Shown here: positions 1-11,375 of the stretch, one piece after another
Numbering within the stretch: the first letter of the stretch is position 1
How the letters are laid out: each line of letters starts with the position of its first letter
Source of the DNA: Listronotus oregonensis
Lineage: Eukaryota > Arthropoda > Insecta > Coleoptera > Curculionidae
Assembly: GCA_019359885.1 (NCBI GenBank)
Contig: JAHBCN010002969.1
Span: 18,214-82,213, forward strand
DNA: 64,000 nt
Reading direction: 5' to 3'
Program-made: the position numbers and the translations under genes
The notes under the pieces: generated by a model
The model's input: the letters and a program-made list of their open reading frames with translations, nothing else
Told to the model about the DNA's origin: nothing
The model's database searches: none

Positions 1-26
1 AAATCTTCCACTAAATTTTGGTTTTT

Positions 27-715
27 CGCATGTTTACACCAAAGTTGACAACTAAAAGTTGATAAAAGATTGTTTGTAGAAAACTAAAAGTTGTCAACTA
101 AAAGTTGTTTTTTTTTAATTGGAGCAACAAGTGGAAATTTATTTTGTAGAAAACAAAAAGTTGCTTCTCAAATTTAGAGCAACAAGTGGAAAACTTATTG
201 ACTAAGAATTGGCGCGAAAGGTTTAGGTAGTAGTTCTCCACTAGTTTTCTACAAGTTGTCTGTCTGTCTTCTTTTAGTTGTCAACTTTCTTTGATCTTTT
301 CCGACACTCCGCGGGAAACCATAATTTAGTGAAAGATTTGTCTCTCCACAAGTGGAAGATAGAAAAACTTGCTGAATTTTGTAGAGGAAAACTCAATGGA
401 AGACTTAGACGTGCTTAAAGGTCAAACAAAGTTGACAACTAAAAGTGGAAGATTTCTTGCAGCGCGCTTTGCGCAAGCAACTTGTAGAAAACTAGTGGAG
501 AACTGAAGTACTACTGCCTAAACCTTACGCGTCAATTCTCTGGCAACAAGTTTTCCACTTTTTTTTCAAATTTAAGAAGAGCAACTTTTAGTTTTCTACA
601 AAAAATCTCCCACTTGTTGCCCTAATTTAAGAAGAGCAACTTTTTGTTGACAACTTTTAGTTCTCTACAAACAATCTTTTGTCAACTTTTAGCTGTCAAG
701 TTTGGTGTAAACACG
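27..715. mobile_element. Foldback element with ~280-bp inverted arms
   Basis: The two halves are reverse complements. The left arm (about 27-305) opens with a motif like CATGTTTACACCAAAGTTGA, and the right arm (about 420-715) ends with its complement, TTTGGTGTAAACACG. The arms also share inner blocks: the stretch around 211-260 (GTTCTCCACTAGTTTTCTAC) matches the reverse complement of 478-540. Short motifs related to CAACTTTTAGTTGTCAAC and TTTTCTACAA recur many times within each arm, as in foldback elements built from subterminal repeats. There is no coding capacity and no clear target-site duplication. The left boundary lies close to the window edge, so the true end could be a little different. 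Confidence 0.75.
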
Positions 716-1717
716 CCTTTAGACTCGAATTATCTTTACTGGGTGTGTGGATTGCTATGTCACTTGTATAATTACATAGGTAAGAGTTCTATTATTCGTC
801 CTCATAATCGACCCACATTTTTTTAACCTGCAAGTAGCTCTTTGTATTATTTCCTGGTTATTCACTTCCAACAAAAGGTAACATGTCTACATACATAATC
901 CGTAATTATAAGAAGATATAAGATCGCATGTTATTCTTTTATTTAAAATTTTTAATTTATCTAGCAAGTAGATTATAAATGAAGAATGTAAAAAAAAACC
1001 TAGTGGTGTAACAAAAGAAATTCTTGGGGATGTTGCAAGTAATCTGTTGCATTGTAGTTGTTTTCAATTAAAAGCGTATCAGAACAATAAGAGCTATAAT
1101 GATATAATATTGTGTAATAACTGGCAGAATATTCAAAAGGAAAAATTAATGTGAAATAAGTTATATAACCTCTTTATAAGATTTACAAAAACAGAAAGTG
1201 TATAAATGGAAATAATACAAGGTATGAAAATACTAATGGTAAGTATGAAAATAGTATGTGACAATTAAATTATTACATAATAATTTTTAAGTTTATGATC
1301 AGCTGCCCTTAGTAATAAATTGAAACCTCCAAGTTATTTATGGCCAAAATTCGTTTTGTTGATGTAAAGTAGATTTTTTGAGCTAAAATGTAAACAAAAT
1401 TTCTTTCATAAAATTAAATTAAATTTTTAATTTTTACATTAATAATATTTTTATAATTTTGTGCGATATAATATTAGTTAATAAATTTAAATTATAAAAT
1501 TTATAATTATTATTTAATCCCGTTTTGTCTTTTAGTTGCCAATAATGTCAATTGACAATTTTAAATAACAATTATAAAATGTTTTTTAAATGTTCTAGTT
1601 TAATGTTAACTAAATATTATTTGTGACAAAAGAAAGATGTAATGTAAATGTTACTTAGAATTTATGACATAATGTTATTTCTAATTAAATACAAAATTTT
1701 AATAAGTTCTTGATGGG
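716..1717. other. No recognisable gene; A+T-rich spacer
   Basis: I see no coding frame with family resemblance and no strong inverted or tandem repeat here. The tract is very A+T-rich between a foldback element and a Penelope-like remnant. Confidence 0.5.
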
Positions 1718-1783
1718 TTACTCGTCAAAAAAGTTTTTATACAATGGGGCCGTTTAGGTCCTGGTCCCGAGGTATACCAATAC

Positions 1784-2199
1784 TTTTGCTTGCTATTTTA
1801 GATTCTTCAGTAAACAATATAAATGTTCCTGTCGATAAAACCTTAAATATTGTTAGGAATAAACTAGAAAATGATGAATTATCAACTTTTTGCGCAAAAA
1901 CAACATATTTCCAATATAACACTGACTTTTATAGACAAATTTATGGCATGGCCCTGGGTTCACGTTTATTACCATTATAAAGTAATATTTTTGTAATAAA
2001 TGTTGTATTCAATTTTGTGAAAATTTATTATTATAAACCTTTAGTTTGGTGAACATATATAAATGCCATTTTTTCTATTTACCAATATGACGAACATTGT
2101 TTAAATAATTTATTAACACACATTAATACACAAGAACCTATTATTTATTTTACTTTAGAGAAAAAAACTCACAAATTCCCTTTCTTGATATTCTCATAA
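1784..2199 (+). pseudogene. Penelope-like reverse transcriptase fragment
   Basis: Translation gives a segment around TTYFQYNTDFYRQIYGMALG, which matches the conserved Penelope RT block usually read as TTYFxFNGxFYxQxxGxAMGSPLSP; here the SPLSP is changed to SRLLPL and followed by a stop at 1978-1980. After a short gap, a second block resumes in another frame (about 2033-2199): KPLVW, then a block resembling YVDDIFSIY in which the catalytic aspartates are lost (NAIFSIYQYDEHCLNNLL), and then a stretch ending FPFLDILI. These are the palm and thumb-side motifs of the family. The fragment lacks the N-terminal third, contains stops and has no catalytic aspartates, so it cannot be active. Confidence 0.8.
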
Positions 2200-2601
2200 A
2201 AAAAGATTAAAATAGTTTTAAAACCAAAATTTACAAAAAAAACTACACTTATAAACAGAATTTTAATCCAAATTACAAAAAATGGTAAAATGGGAAATTG
2301 TAAAATGTCTTTTCAATAGAATTAAATAATCTGTTTTGTTCAAAATAAAGAAAAAAAAATTAAAAAATATTTTTCTTTAAAATAATTATGTTCTTGGTTA
2401 TATTTCTAAAATTTAGACAACACAATTTAAGATAAAATTAATATAAACCTACTACAAATTTATTTTGTATGTCTTATCACTTATCACATAAAATTTAACG
2501 AATAGGTAATAAATTTAATATTCGTATTATCTGTAAAACAAAAAACGCTATTGGATCTCAAGTAGCAAAAACAAAACTATTCAATATAAACAAATACACC
2601 C

Positions 2602-2850
2602 AAAAGATCATTTATAAGATCTCTGTAATTGCTATAAATTTTTTATTTGTGAAACTATCAGAGCACTAGCCAAACGCATAAAAGAACATCAAACATACTT
2701 TCAAAATACAGAATTCCATAAATAAAATCTGTCAACATGCATTTATTAACAACCCATAATAAACTGGAATGCTTTTAGCATTTAAGTAAGAAAACTTGTT
2801 TAAAAACGTAAATAAAACAATGTGCATCATATTATTAAACAAGGTAAATG
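2602..2850 (+). pseudogene. GIY-YIG endonuclease remnant of the Penelope-like element
   Basis: A shifted frame reads CNCYKFFICETIRALAKRIK, followed by EHQTYFQNTEFHK and a stop, then CQHAFINN in the next block and a W/C-NAF-like end. This resembles the Penelope GIY-YIG domain (GIY...C..CyxxYIGxTxRxLxxRixEH...K...xxH...H..dW). The YIG is degraded to FIC and several frame changes separate the blocks. It lies about 400 bp downstream of the RT fragment, as expected for the C-terminal domain of the same polyprotein. Confidence 0.7.
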
Positions 2851-3228
2851 TAGCGTCCATCTGTTAAAAAATACATTGTTACCAAAGATTGATGCTAAAA
2901 TGATTTCAGAAACCTTAAAATTATTTAACACACCACCATTTTATTGTCTTTTTAAAAATAATAAATATATTTGTCAAAACAAAGCAATATGTCATTTATG
3001 ACAAAACGTCATAAACATGAATTAAAAGGTCTTAGAATCTCCTTTATTTTATATTAAAATTGTTACAAATTTAATTTTAACTTCTATTTTATTTTTCCTT
3101 TAAGACTGGTGGCAAACTTGCTACCGAAACGTAGTATAAGTCAATAGGGGGCTCAGCACACTAAGTCGCTATACCCCGGGACCAGGACTAAAGCGGTCCC
3201 ATTAAATAAACACTTTTCTGGCGAGTAA

Positions 3229-3971
3229 ACACAACAAGATCTTATTAAAATATGAATCCGCCACAACAATATAGAACATATTTGAATATAAAATGTTTTT
3301 TAATTGTTAATATCGATTCAGTTATTTATACCCAATGTTTATTTAAATTTTAAAAATAAACTTTAAACCGCCCTGTATGCTTATGAAAACGACCTGTAAT
3401 AAACTAAAAGTAATATTAAAGTATTAACCATGATGTTACAATAAAATAAAAATAAAACGGTACTTAAAAACCTTGTTTTAATTTTAACCTACGTACTTCT
3501 TAAAAAGACCTTCATTTTTTTTTAAATACCGCCATACTTATATATTCCAATGATATTTTTCTAATTTAACGGGCGACTTGAGCAGGTGTTACTAAACGTG
3601 TTTTCATCCGTGTTATTGGATTTTATGCAAATATTTAAATAACAAAAACCACCCAGCATAATATTTGTCTTTAAAAATATTGGCAAATATTATTTTATGT
3701 AACAGAGATCTCTTGAAATATTTAAAGGATATTTAAAAATACTACATGGAAGGTCGTTTAAAGTACAAATTTAATAAAGAATATTTATTTTATATGGAGG
3801 AAAAGTGATACTATGGCTGAGGGCTGAGGCTGGTAATAGAAAGCAAGCCATGAAAAGTAACTTTTCTTCCAAATAAAATATGCTGTATTTTCCTCAAACG
3901 TTAACAAAATAATGCCAAAACATCTCTTTTTAATAGTAATAATCATTAAAGATAAGTGGGTTCGCAAGGCG
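3229..3971. other. No recognisable gene; A+T-rich spacer
   Basis: I find no supported coding sequence, RNA gene or strong repeat. The first ~60 bases still resemble sequence flanking other copies of the Penelope terminus (a motif like ACAATATAGAACATATTT recurs near 15733), so the element may extend a little past 3228. Confidence 0.4.
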
Positions 3972-4486
3972 GCTTCTTCTTCTTCTTCCCTGGGAGCCGT
4001 CTTGATTCATTACCGGAGGCAACGCAGCCTCTTGGGCTTTTTGTGCCTAATCTCCTATTATCCTTTATACCAATCCTCCCATTAGTCTCGTTCCTTCCAC
4101 AAGTCTGTATAACCCCGAGACCTGTTGGCTGATCCCAAAACTTCTTTTGCTTGTGCCCATTTCAGGTTGCCCAGCCAATCCAATGGGCCTTTTTGGGGTC
4201 TTCTATCGTTGGCCTGTTTCGGTCTTTTCCACTTTGCAGACCCTTATTTTTTTGGTGGGCTTAGAATTTTTTCCAACACAGGTTTTAACCCGGGATCCTT
4301 CCCTGGTTTGCCCTCATGCTGTAGTTTTGGTCGCTCAAGGGCAGGTTCTGGTCCAAAGTATGGTGTGGATGATCCCTGTCTCGCCAGCTCATCAGCTTTT
4401 TCGTTGCCTTCTATGTCCCGAATGCAACGCGGCTTAGACCGGTGTCGGTGAATAGTTGCTTTATTATTGTAACATATAGCTGTCAA
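3972..4486 (-). pseudogene. I-like non-LTR retrotransposon 3' end with RNase H remnant
   Basis: On the minus strand the frame from 4486 contains IEGNEKADELARQGSSTPYF followed by GPEPAL. This is the C-terminal half of the RNase H domain of I-clade non-LTR retrotransposons (normally HSGIxGNExADxLARxGS), with the second half of the active site preserved. After 4244 the frame decays into a non-coding 3' tail that ends at 3972 in (GAA) repeats. The tail is about 80% similar by eye to the tail of the copy at 9993-10824 (shared block GACGGCTCCCAGG/GACGGCTCTCAGG, then GAAGAAGAAG). 5'-truncated, inactive. Confidence 0.8.
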
Positions 4487-4861
4487 TGGACACTGTCAAC
4501 AATAATATTTTTTTAAATTGCGTTTTTCGATTGCGTTTTAATTCCGTATTGATAAGCACTTATTGGGTAAATACATTTATTATTCGATTAAGTAATAAAT
4601 ATAAAAAATTAGTTTAAAAAATATTGAATTGTTAACGCTTGTTTTGTAGTTTGTATGTATCTATATTGCTATGATAACACTTTTTCCTCCGTTGGCGGAA
4701 AAGTGAAAAGTAAACCTCCACTGGAGGAAAAATGATACTTCGTGTTCACCTACACAGTCGAGTAATGACAGATTTACTGACGTTTGAAGAAAATAAAATT
4801 TTTAAGAACTGTCATATTATAATTGTATAGGCAAATATGCAAAATATTTTCGTTTATGGTT

Positions 4862-5475
4862 ATAGGTATGTCTTGTCAGTAAGGTATTTTTTAAAGGAGA
4901 ACTAGCAACAATGTTATAATAATATAAAGTAATTTTTTTTCTAAAATTTAATATTTATAAATACTTGTGAAAGAGGCCATTTTTTAAACAATGGTAAATC
5001 TTCTAAGGAATTATCTAAAGTAAATGTTACAGTTATCGGCGACTTTGAAAGTTATCGGCATTTTATTTAAAAAAGCCTTGAAAAATAAATATTTACGCCC
5101 TTCGATTATGGCTATACATATGTATGTCTTGTCAGTAAGATATTTTTTAAAGGAGAACTAGCAACAATGTTATAATAATAAATAATATATTTGTGAAAGA
5201 GGCCATTTTTTAAACAATGTGTGGTGGTTCTAAGGAATTATCTATAGTAAATGTCATTTGGTATGGTATAAGGAGAACTAGCAACAATGTTATAATAAGA
5301 TAAAGTAAAATTTTTTTCTTAAATTTAATATTTATAAATATTTGTAAAAGTCCATTTTTAAACAATGGTAAATCTTCTAAGGAATTATCTAAAGTAAATG
5401 TTACAGTTATCGGCGACTTATGTAAAAGAGTTATCGGCATTTTTATCTAAAAAAAGCCTTGAAAAACTAAATATT
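4862..5475. repeat. Three degenerate tandem copies of a ~200-240-bp unit
   Basis: The block GGAGAACTAGCAACAATGTT occurs at about 4898, 5152 and 5272. Each is followed by an A+T tract, a GGCCATTTTTTAAACAATG-like block and a TTCTAAGGAATTATCTA block. The first and third units also share GTTACAGTTATCGGCGACTT and an AAAAGCCTTGAAAAA end; the middle unit is shortened. No protein is apparent; the short open frame across 5210-5440 is a by-product of the repeat. Confidence 0.8.
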
Positions 5476-5897
5476 ATACATGCCCTTCTTTGCCAGAGTT
5501 GGTTTTGTCGTATTGTCTTTGGCATTAAACAAAAACTTTAAAAGTAGGTAATTTTTCATGGATTAAGAAGTCATAGAAGCTATATAGAGCAAAATTTTAT
5601 TCTGAAAGATTTACAGAAGTTAATTAACGTCAGTTTTTTTTTAATTTTTTAGCTGATAGAAAGTCATTTAACACAAACTAAACAGGATCATTTTTATGAG
5701 TTTCCTCGTATTAAAAAAAAATGAAAAATAGCTATCCTGTGTATTTTCCGACATAATCTGAAACGCTTAAGAACACGATTTGCATTGAAATATAAGAGAA
5801 ACGATATAAAATTAACATTTTCTTAAGGGGGACACCTTATTTGTTGATTATTTTATTATTTAATTTTATATTTCACTCTTACCGTATGTATTAAATA

Positions 5898-6933
5898 CAC
5901 GAAGTATAGAAATACAAGGAGTCCGAATGGTATAGGCTTTTCAAAGAAATTTGTGTACACGAAGTATGGGAGAGAACTTTTGTCGGCAGAGGGCGCTACT
6001 TTTCAGGACATACTCATCTGTTTCTTGGACGCTAATAAATGCAATTATTTATTAAATAGAATTATATAACTGATAAGCAAAATAAAAAGTCGCTAATATA
6101 TATGTAGATGTTTTTTAATGTAAGCAGAATATTTTACTTTGATAATACTAGATACTAACAAATATATTTGAAAATAAACAAAATTATACGACTATCATTA
6201 TCAAATTCAATTATTTATTAATAAAGAACTTACAGTTAATTTTTTTAGTAGTTACAATTACACAATTAATGTAAAAAAATGTAAACTTCGTGTTTGTGTA
6301 TATAAAAATGAACCCGATAATACACTTTTTTGGCAATAGTGGCGCTAAAACCGAAGACGAACCGTTACTATTATTAATATTATTAGTCCTTAAAAATGCA
6401 TACCGACGTGGATGATTAATCTAAAAAAATAATGTAATGAAATAGAAATAATTGTTAATTGTTTCCGAATTTTTAAGTGATTAACAAAGTAAGTAACCTC
6501 AAAAATATTTATAAATAATTAAAAGTACATTTTTTCCACATTATTTTGTAATTGTAACTACTGAAAAAAGTAATTGTAAGTTTTTCATTGATCAAATAAT
6601 TGAATTTGATAATGATTGTTTACTTAGTCGTATAATTTCGTTTATTTTTAAATACATTTGTTAGTATCTACTATTATTTAAATAAAATATTCTGCATACA
6701 TTAAAAAAAATGTATAATCATATATTATAGACCTTTTATTTTGTTTACCAATCATATAATTTTATTTAATAAATAATTGGTACGTCCAAGAAACAGAGAT
6801 ATAACTTCCCGTGCAACACTTTATCTGAGTGCGCTCTAAAAGGAACGCCCTCTGTCGACAAAAGTTTTGTCCCTGAAATTGTAGCCATTCTTTTAATATT
6901 TCGTTCGGACTTCTTGTATTTTTATACTTCGTG
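5898..6933. mobile_element. Large palindromic (foldback/MITE) element, ~370-bp arms
   Basis: The left arm opens CACGAAGTATAGAAATACAA and the right arm ends with its near-complement, with further collinear inverted matches: the CTGTTTCTTGGACG block at about 6021 against CGTCCAAGAAACAG at about 6783; an AGAGGGCG block against CGCCCTCT; and a block around TATACGACTATCATTATCAAATTC against its complement near 6596-6640. Arms extend to about 6235 and from about 6585. The centre (6236-6584) is not palindromic. There is no coding frame, and no convincing target-site duplication was seen beside the ends. Confidence 0.8.
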
Positions 6934-7471
6934 ATTTTGCTTTTTAGGTATTTATTGTTCCCATTTACAATTTTTTAATATTCTAGTCTGGAATGGCTTC
7001 TTAAATTCATCAATGCTGTACTATTGTTCTTTTGCTGTTTTTTTTTCTATATAGACTAGTTTGTCGCATGATGTTGTTTATCAATTAAAGATTAGTATTC
7101 CTGTGAATATGTTTATATAATTTTTTTGTTGTGAAAGTATTTTTTTTAATTTTTATAGGTATACTGTGTACTTAATCAATGACGTTGTCTATGTCCTTTG
7201 AAAATATTAATGATTATAATTCTGTTGTTACTAAAATGTATACGAAATCCTTTTTTAATAAAACGTATTGAAAAGAAATAGACGCCTTTAAAATCGTACC
7301 AGTAAATAAGATGACCCATTGGGATAATGTTAATTTTATGTCGTATCTCTTTCGTTTCCATTTAAATTATCTTCCTAGGGGAATTCGACGAGGAAAATAA
7401 AAAAACATGGCTATTTCACATTTTTTAAATATTACGAAAGCCACAAACATGGTATTGTTAGTTCTCGTTGG

Positions 7472-8830
7472 CCAGGGCCGTATCTAGGTATGGCCGCGCC
7501 CTTGGCGGGGCTTAACATTTGCGCCCCCCCACACACTAGGAGATTTGGGGAGTATGGAATACCCCCCAACGAAAACGAGGATTTCGGGGGTTATTCCCGA
7601 AAATTTTACAAAATTAATGTGCAAAGTTGTTTTTTGAACCGAGAATTTCGTTTCTTTACAATATCAATTTTGTGGTGGAATTTGTGTCAAATTGTATATT
7701 TCTTTATATGAAAATATTAGCCTACCATTTAAAAGAGACATGATTTACATAAAAGAACTGTATCTATACATCCTTATTTGCGGATAATTAAAATTAGAAT
7801 AAATTTTCTTAACAATAAAATCGTAGTTACAAAATTAATGACTATAGGACTACTGAAACGTAACATTTATACTTTGATAAATTAAATAATATGCAACAAA
7901 AAAAGTGCCGTCCCCCATGTATAAATTACCAATTTATCCGCAGACTAAAGCCGGAGTCTCATGCGTCCGATTTCCGACGATCCGATCATCCGAAAGTATT
8001 TTGATTGGTCAGAACATTTTGGCGCCATTTTTCATCCGAATGTTTTAACATTTTATCCGACGTCGGGTGGAGTTAAATTAATTTTAATTTTGTACGATGT
8101 CGGACGTTTCTTTCTGGTCTTCTAACCTTACTTTATTTACTTTGTTGGGGTAATTTCAATTTATATTGAATATTAAAATAAACAGTTATAATTTAAAATC
8201 TTTAAAATTTTTAACCTTAACCTGAATTTACCTCATACTCAACAACCGCTTTCTCTTCTTCCATTAAATAATATTTTGGTTCCGTTAGGTTATTATTTCC
8301 TCTTTTTTTCATTGTAGTTTCACAGGTTGACCTTTAAAATGCTCTTATTTTCTTTTCTTTTGACTGGATCCGAAATTCGGATCAATGAGACATGCAAGTT
8401 TTCCGACAAAAAATTTTACAAATTTTTGTACGTCGGATGGTCGGAAATCGGATGCATGAGACTCCGGCTTAAGTATTAAAAAAATTCACAGAGTTACATT
8501 CTTTCTGTGGGTATCAGAATAAATTGATATTTTATTAATAATTCATACATTTTTTAGTCTTGTTCTGTTGTAATTTATTTATTTGATTAATTTGGTCAAT
8601 AGAAAATAATAATAATATGACTACGGTACTGACAACTGATAAAAAAAAATCATAGCCGATTTTGCGCCCCCAGGTAGCTGCGCCCTTGGCGGGCGCCCTC
8701 TCGCCACCGCCTTAATACGGCCCTGCTCGTTGGATGACAACTGATAAAAAAAAACACATCCGATTTTGCGCCCTCCGGGTAGCTGCGCCTTTGGCAGGCA
8801 CCCTCTCACCACCCCCTAAATACGGCCCTG
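7472..8830. mobile_element. hAT-like element with 8-bp target duplication, internally interrupted
   Basis: The left end reads CCAGGGCCGTATCTAGG and the right end CCTAAATACGGCCCTG, giving inverted termini CAGGGCCGTATYTAGG. The flanks carry the same 8 bp, CTCGTTGG, at 7464-7471 and 8831-8838 (one extra C sits at the left junction). An 8-bp duplication and a CAGGG terminus are characteristic of hAT transposons. Subterminal sequence on both sides is unusually G+C-rich (GCGCCCTTGGCGGG). No transposase frame remains. A PIF/Harbinger-like MITE (7949-8469) is inserted inside, and the right terminus is duplicated in tandem. Confidence 0.85.
7949..8469. mobile_element. PIF/Harbinger-like MITE nested in the hAT element
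   Basis: The termini are AGCCGGAGTCTCATGCGTCC on the left and the complement of AGCCGGAGTCTCATGCATCC on the right. The inverted similarity continues for about 70 bp (CGATTTCCGAC...CCGA blocks). Both sides carry the trinucleotide TAA (7946-7948 and 8470-8472). The TWA target duplication and AG-starting termini fit PIF/Harbinger non-autonomous elements. It is 521 bp long with no coding capacity. Because it splits the surrounding element, it is the younger insertion. Confidence 0.85.
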
Positions 8831-8838
8831 CTCGTTGG
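8631..8838. repeat. Tandem duplication of the hAT right terminus with its target site
   Basis: Two direct copies with a 105-bp period: 8631-8735 and 8736-8838. Each begins GACAACTGATAAAAAAAAA and contains CGATTTTGCGCCC, GGTAGCTGCGCC, an AATACGGCCCTG terminus and the flanking CTCGTTGGATGA. The target-site copy therefore occurs three times around this element (7464, 8726, 8831). The two units differ by about ten substitutions, so the duplication is not very recent. Confidence 0.85.
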
Positions 8839-9992
8839 ATGATTCTGTACGTCCTCGTAGTGTAGGTGCTAACAGATATTATTTATTATGTTAATCCAAA
8901 GATACTATATAGTATTTACGAGTATTATTAACAGTGGTATTAACATAAATTGATATATTATCTATGCCACTTTACAACAAGAGTTAAGAGTAAAAGGAAT
9001 AGCAAATAAGAGAAATCTTTAGTGATAAAAAGATATGCTTGATTAGTGTGAAATATTTTGTTATTATAAAAGGCCTGCCTATTCAGTAGATAGAGAAATT
9101 TTCCAAGGTTAGAATCGCGCGTAATTAAATTATTTAAATATTCTCTTTTTCGATTCCATTATACAATGGACACGTAGTTATACCAAACCATGTCGAAAAT
9201 TATTTAAAAAATATTTTAATTTTTACTTGTGAACAATAAAAATTGCTTTGCAATAGTTTGTTTATTATTTTTCAGGTCAATATCCTAGCAAAACAACCAT
9301 TTGCTAAATTGTACAAGGTATTGTTCTAAAATCTTTTTTTAAGTGCGGACCACAAATATTTGTGTTGTAACCAAGAGCTTTTAAACTTAGTATATCGAAC
9401 AATATTTTTAATATTTTTATTAATAACATAAAAATTATTAAAAACCAATATTAAACTATAGTACTACTACTTACTACTACTACCACACACTTAACAAATG
9501 CTATTTTTGAACCCCTATTTTCTGTTGTCTTTTTATTAACAACAGACTTGAAATTAACTGCTCGCATAAATATAAATTTAAAATCAAATACCTGATGTCA
9601 GGGGTAGTTCAGAGCTAGTAGTGTTACTAATGTGTTATCTAAAACTGTCATGAAATACAGTAATTGCATGTTTTGGAACTTGGGTATCAGATATATTTGA
9701 CATTCTCCGCATTCTTAATGTTTATATTCTTTATCTATAACTCGATTTTACATCCAAATGTATTGACACTTCTAATTAGTTTTTTATTTCTAGAACTCTG
9801 TGACTGCAAATTTAAATATGAAAAATCTTCTTTTATGCATTTAAATTTTGTATTACAAAATTGTTCCAATACATTAATAATGCTTTTCTCAATCAAAAAT
9901 AATTGCAACGCAATAGTCTGCCCTAACCTGTTTTCCATAACTTTAGAATGAAATAATACCATCCATGCTCTGAGCTCAAGTTACCCCACTCC
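8839..9992. other. No recognisable gene; possible tRNA-like fragment near 9068
   Basis: The open frames at 9664-9951 (plus) and 9735-9962 (minus) overlap each other and show no family resemblance or splice context. A stretch at about 9068-9116 vaguely resembles tRNA A-box and B-box elements (TTCAGTAGATAGAGA, GGTTAGAATCGC) but the spacing is too short for a tRNA. Confidence 0.4.
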
Positions 9993-10824
9993 ACTTCTTC
10001 TTCTTCCTGAGAGCCGTCTTGATTCACTACCTACCGCAGGCAGCGCAGGCTCTGGGGCTTTTTATGCCTAATCTCCCATTATCTTTTATACCAATCCTCC
10101 CATTAGTCTGGTTCCTTCTACAAGTCTGTATAACCCCAAAACTGGCTGGTTGATATATTCCTGTGGGCTCATTTTCAGTTGCCCAAATAAAGCCTGCCTT
10201 TTGTGATTCAACGCTTCACATTCGCACAGTATATGGTAGGCTGTTTCTTGGGTCCCCACTGTATAAGCCTATCTTGTGTAAGTGTCCTCTTAGGTTAACG
10301 TGCCCTGTTAGTAACCTCTACTGTTATGCGATGTCTTTTTCTACTTTGTCTGGTTAGTTCTTCCTTTGTTGTTTTGGATGGGAGTTATGGATGGGAGAGT
10401 TACCCCGTTGCGTTCTCCCAGGACTTCCAGTTCTTTTTGGCATTTTATGTGAGCCTAGACGTTTTCCTGGAGTTTATTAGTGCCCCTGGGGACGCCTGGC
10501 TGCCAGTTATTATGCAGATCCGCTTTTTTTATAAGCCCCCCTGTTATTTTCTTTGGCACAGTGCAGTAGAGCATATATTTTTGTTTGAAATACAGAACTG
10601 TGTGTTCCTAGTGGAATGGAGAATTGTGAATTCCTTATTTCACTGTACACGCCCGCTCCAATTCCCTGCTTGGTTAAAGGCAAAATTTTAAATGCTAATG
10701 ATTGGTGGTCCATAATGAAATGGGTTTTAATTTTAAAAGGGTACACAATTTTGTGTGCTGAAATCAATGAAAAATGTATACTTATAAAACAAAGGTCCAA
10801 ATTTAAATAAATTTTCGCATACAC
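9993..10824 (-). pseudogene. I-like non-LTR retrotransposon 3' region (RNase H, zinc knuckle, tail)
   Basis: Minus-strand frame 10824-10510 reads KQGIGAGVYSEIRNSQFSIP, LGTHSSVFQTKIYALLHCAKEN, the first half of an RNase H domain (normally DGSKT..GIGAGVY...LG...SVFQAEIYAI). A shifted frame then gives ITGSQASPGAL, equivalent to the SDSQAAL motif. After an internal deletion the frame gives LLTGHVNLRGHLHKIGLYS and then ETAYHILCECEALNHKRQAL, the Cys/His-rich C-terminal block of such ORF2 proteins. The 3' tail matches the copy at 3972-4486 and ends in GAA repeats at about 9993. Frameshifts and the internal deletion make it inactive. It is 5'-truncated within RNase H. Confidence 0.85.
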
Positions 10825-11235
10825 CCGAGGCAGTAGTAAATTAAAAAATATGAATAAAACTAAATTTACTATTGTTTAAGTGGGGAAAAGATATTCAGAA
10901 AATTTTGTACCTACTTCCTACCTCCTACCTCCATAAGACCACTTAAGTCCGTGGACTTATTTTTCTGAGTACACAAGTGTTTACACCAACTTAATTTGTG
11001 AAACAATTCACGACGTCATTAAGATCTCGAACTAAAAACTTGGTCCACGCTGTGTAAACAAGGCTATAGATTTTTTATGTTACTATGGCAACATATAAAT
11101 TCCGAAAATATTAATCATGCCCAAACATTCGCCAAAATTACACTGATTTTTTTACATTTAAAATGTTAAGATAAAGGGCACATTCAGGGAATTTTTAGCG
11201 GTTCAGCTCGCTAGCTCTTTAACGCTGGGACATAT
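10825..11235. other. No recognisable gene
   Basis: A+T-rich spacer between a LINE tail and a TA-flanked MITE. I see nothing supportable here. Confidence 0.4.
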
Positions 11236-11237
11236 TA

Positions 11238-11375
11238 GGTCTGTTTGTTATTCAGAAATAGTGTACACTATTTTACACTTTTTTACGTAAATCTCTTATG
11301 GAAGGTGTATTTTAGGATGGCGTGGTTAGAAAAAGTGTAAAATAGTGTAAAATATTGCTGAATCACAAACAGACC
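11238..11375. mobile_element. 138-bp MITE with 48-bp inverted termini and TA flanks
   Basis: The left terminus GGTCTGTTTGTTATTCAGAA continues through TAGTGTACACTATTTTACAC. The right side is its near-complement (ending CACAAACAGACC). TA dinucleotides flank both ends (11236-11237 and 11376-11377), fitting a Tc1/mariner-type non-autonomous element. The arms occupy most of the length, so a transcript would form one long hairpin. Confidence 0.8.

Larger units (their letters stand above)
1718..3228 (+). mobile_element. Decayed Penelope-like retroelement with inverted termini
   Basis: The ends at 1718-1775 and 3171-3228 are inverted copies of one ~58-bp sequence containing a GTCCTGGTCCC core, about 80% identical by eye. 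Between them lie reverse transcriptase and GIY-YIG endonuclease remnants in the order known for Penelope-like elements, which often carry terminal repeats in direct or inverted orientation. The 5' part of the RT is missing: coding similarity begins just inside the left terminus, consistent with 5' truncation against an inverted partial terminal repeat. The internal part has many stops and frameshifts, so the element is dead. Two further copies of the 3' terminal segment lie near 15520-15710 and 41276-41480. Confidence 0.8.

Noticed and set aside
3115..3140. Hammerhead ribozyme in the Penelope terminal repeat
   Set aside because: A CCGAAAC string is present, but the required CTGATGA core is not seen in any of the three copies. 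It may have decayed, so I do not claim it.
4125..4451. 108-codon plus-strand frame
   Set aside because: It is antisense to the RNase H remnant of the I-like LINE on the minus strand, which has the recognisable motifs.
9068..9116. tRNA gene or SINE head
   Set aside because: A-box-like and B-box-like strings are present but about 15 bp apart. There is no acceptor stem and no anticodon arm can be folded.
10326..10691. 121-codon plus-strand frame
   Set aside because: Antisense to the RNase H region of the minus-strand LINE.
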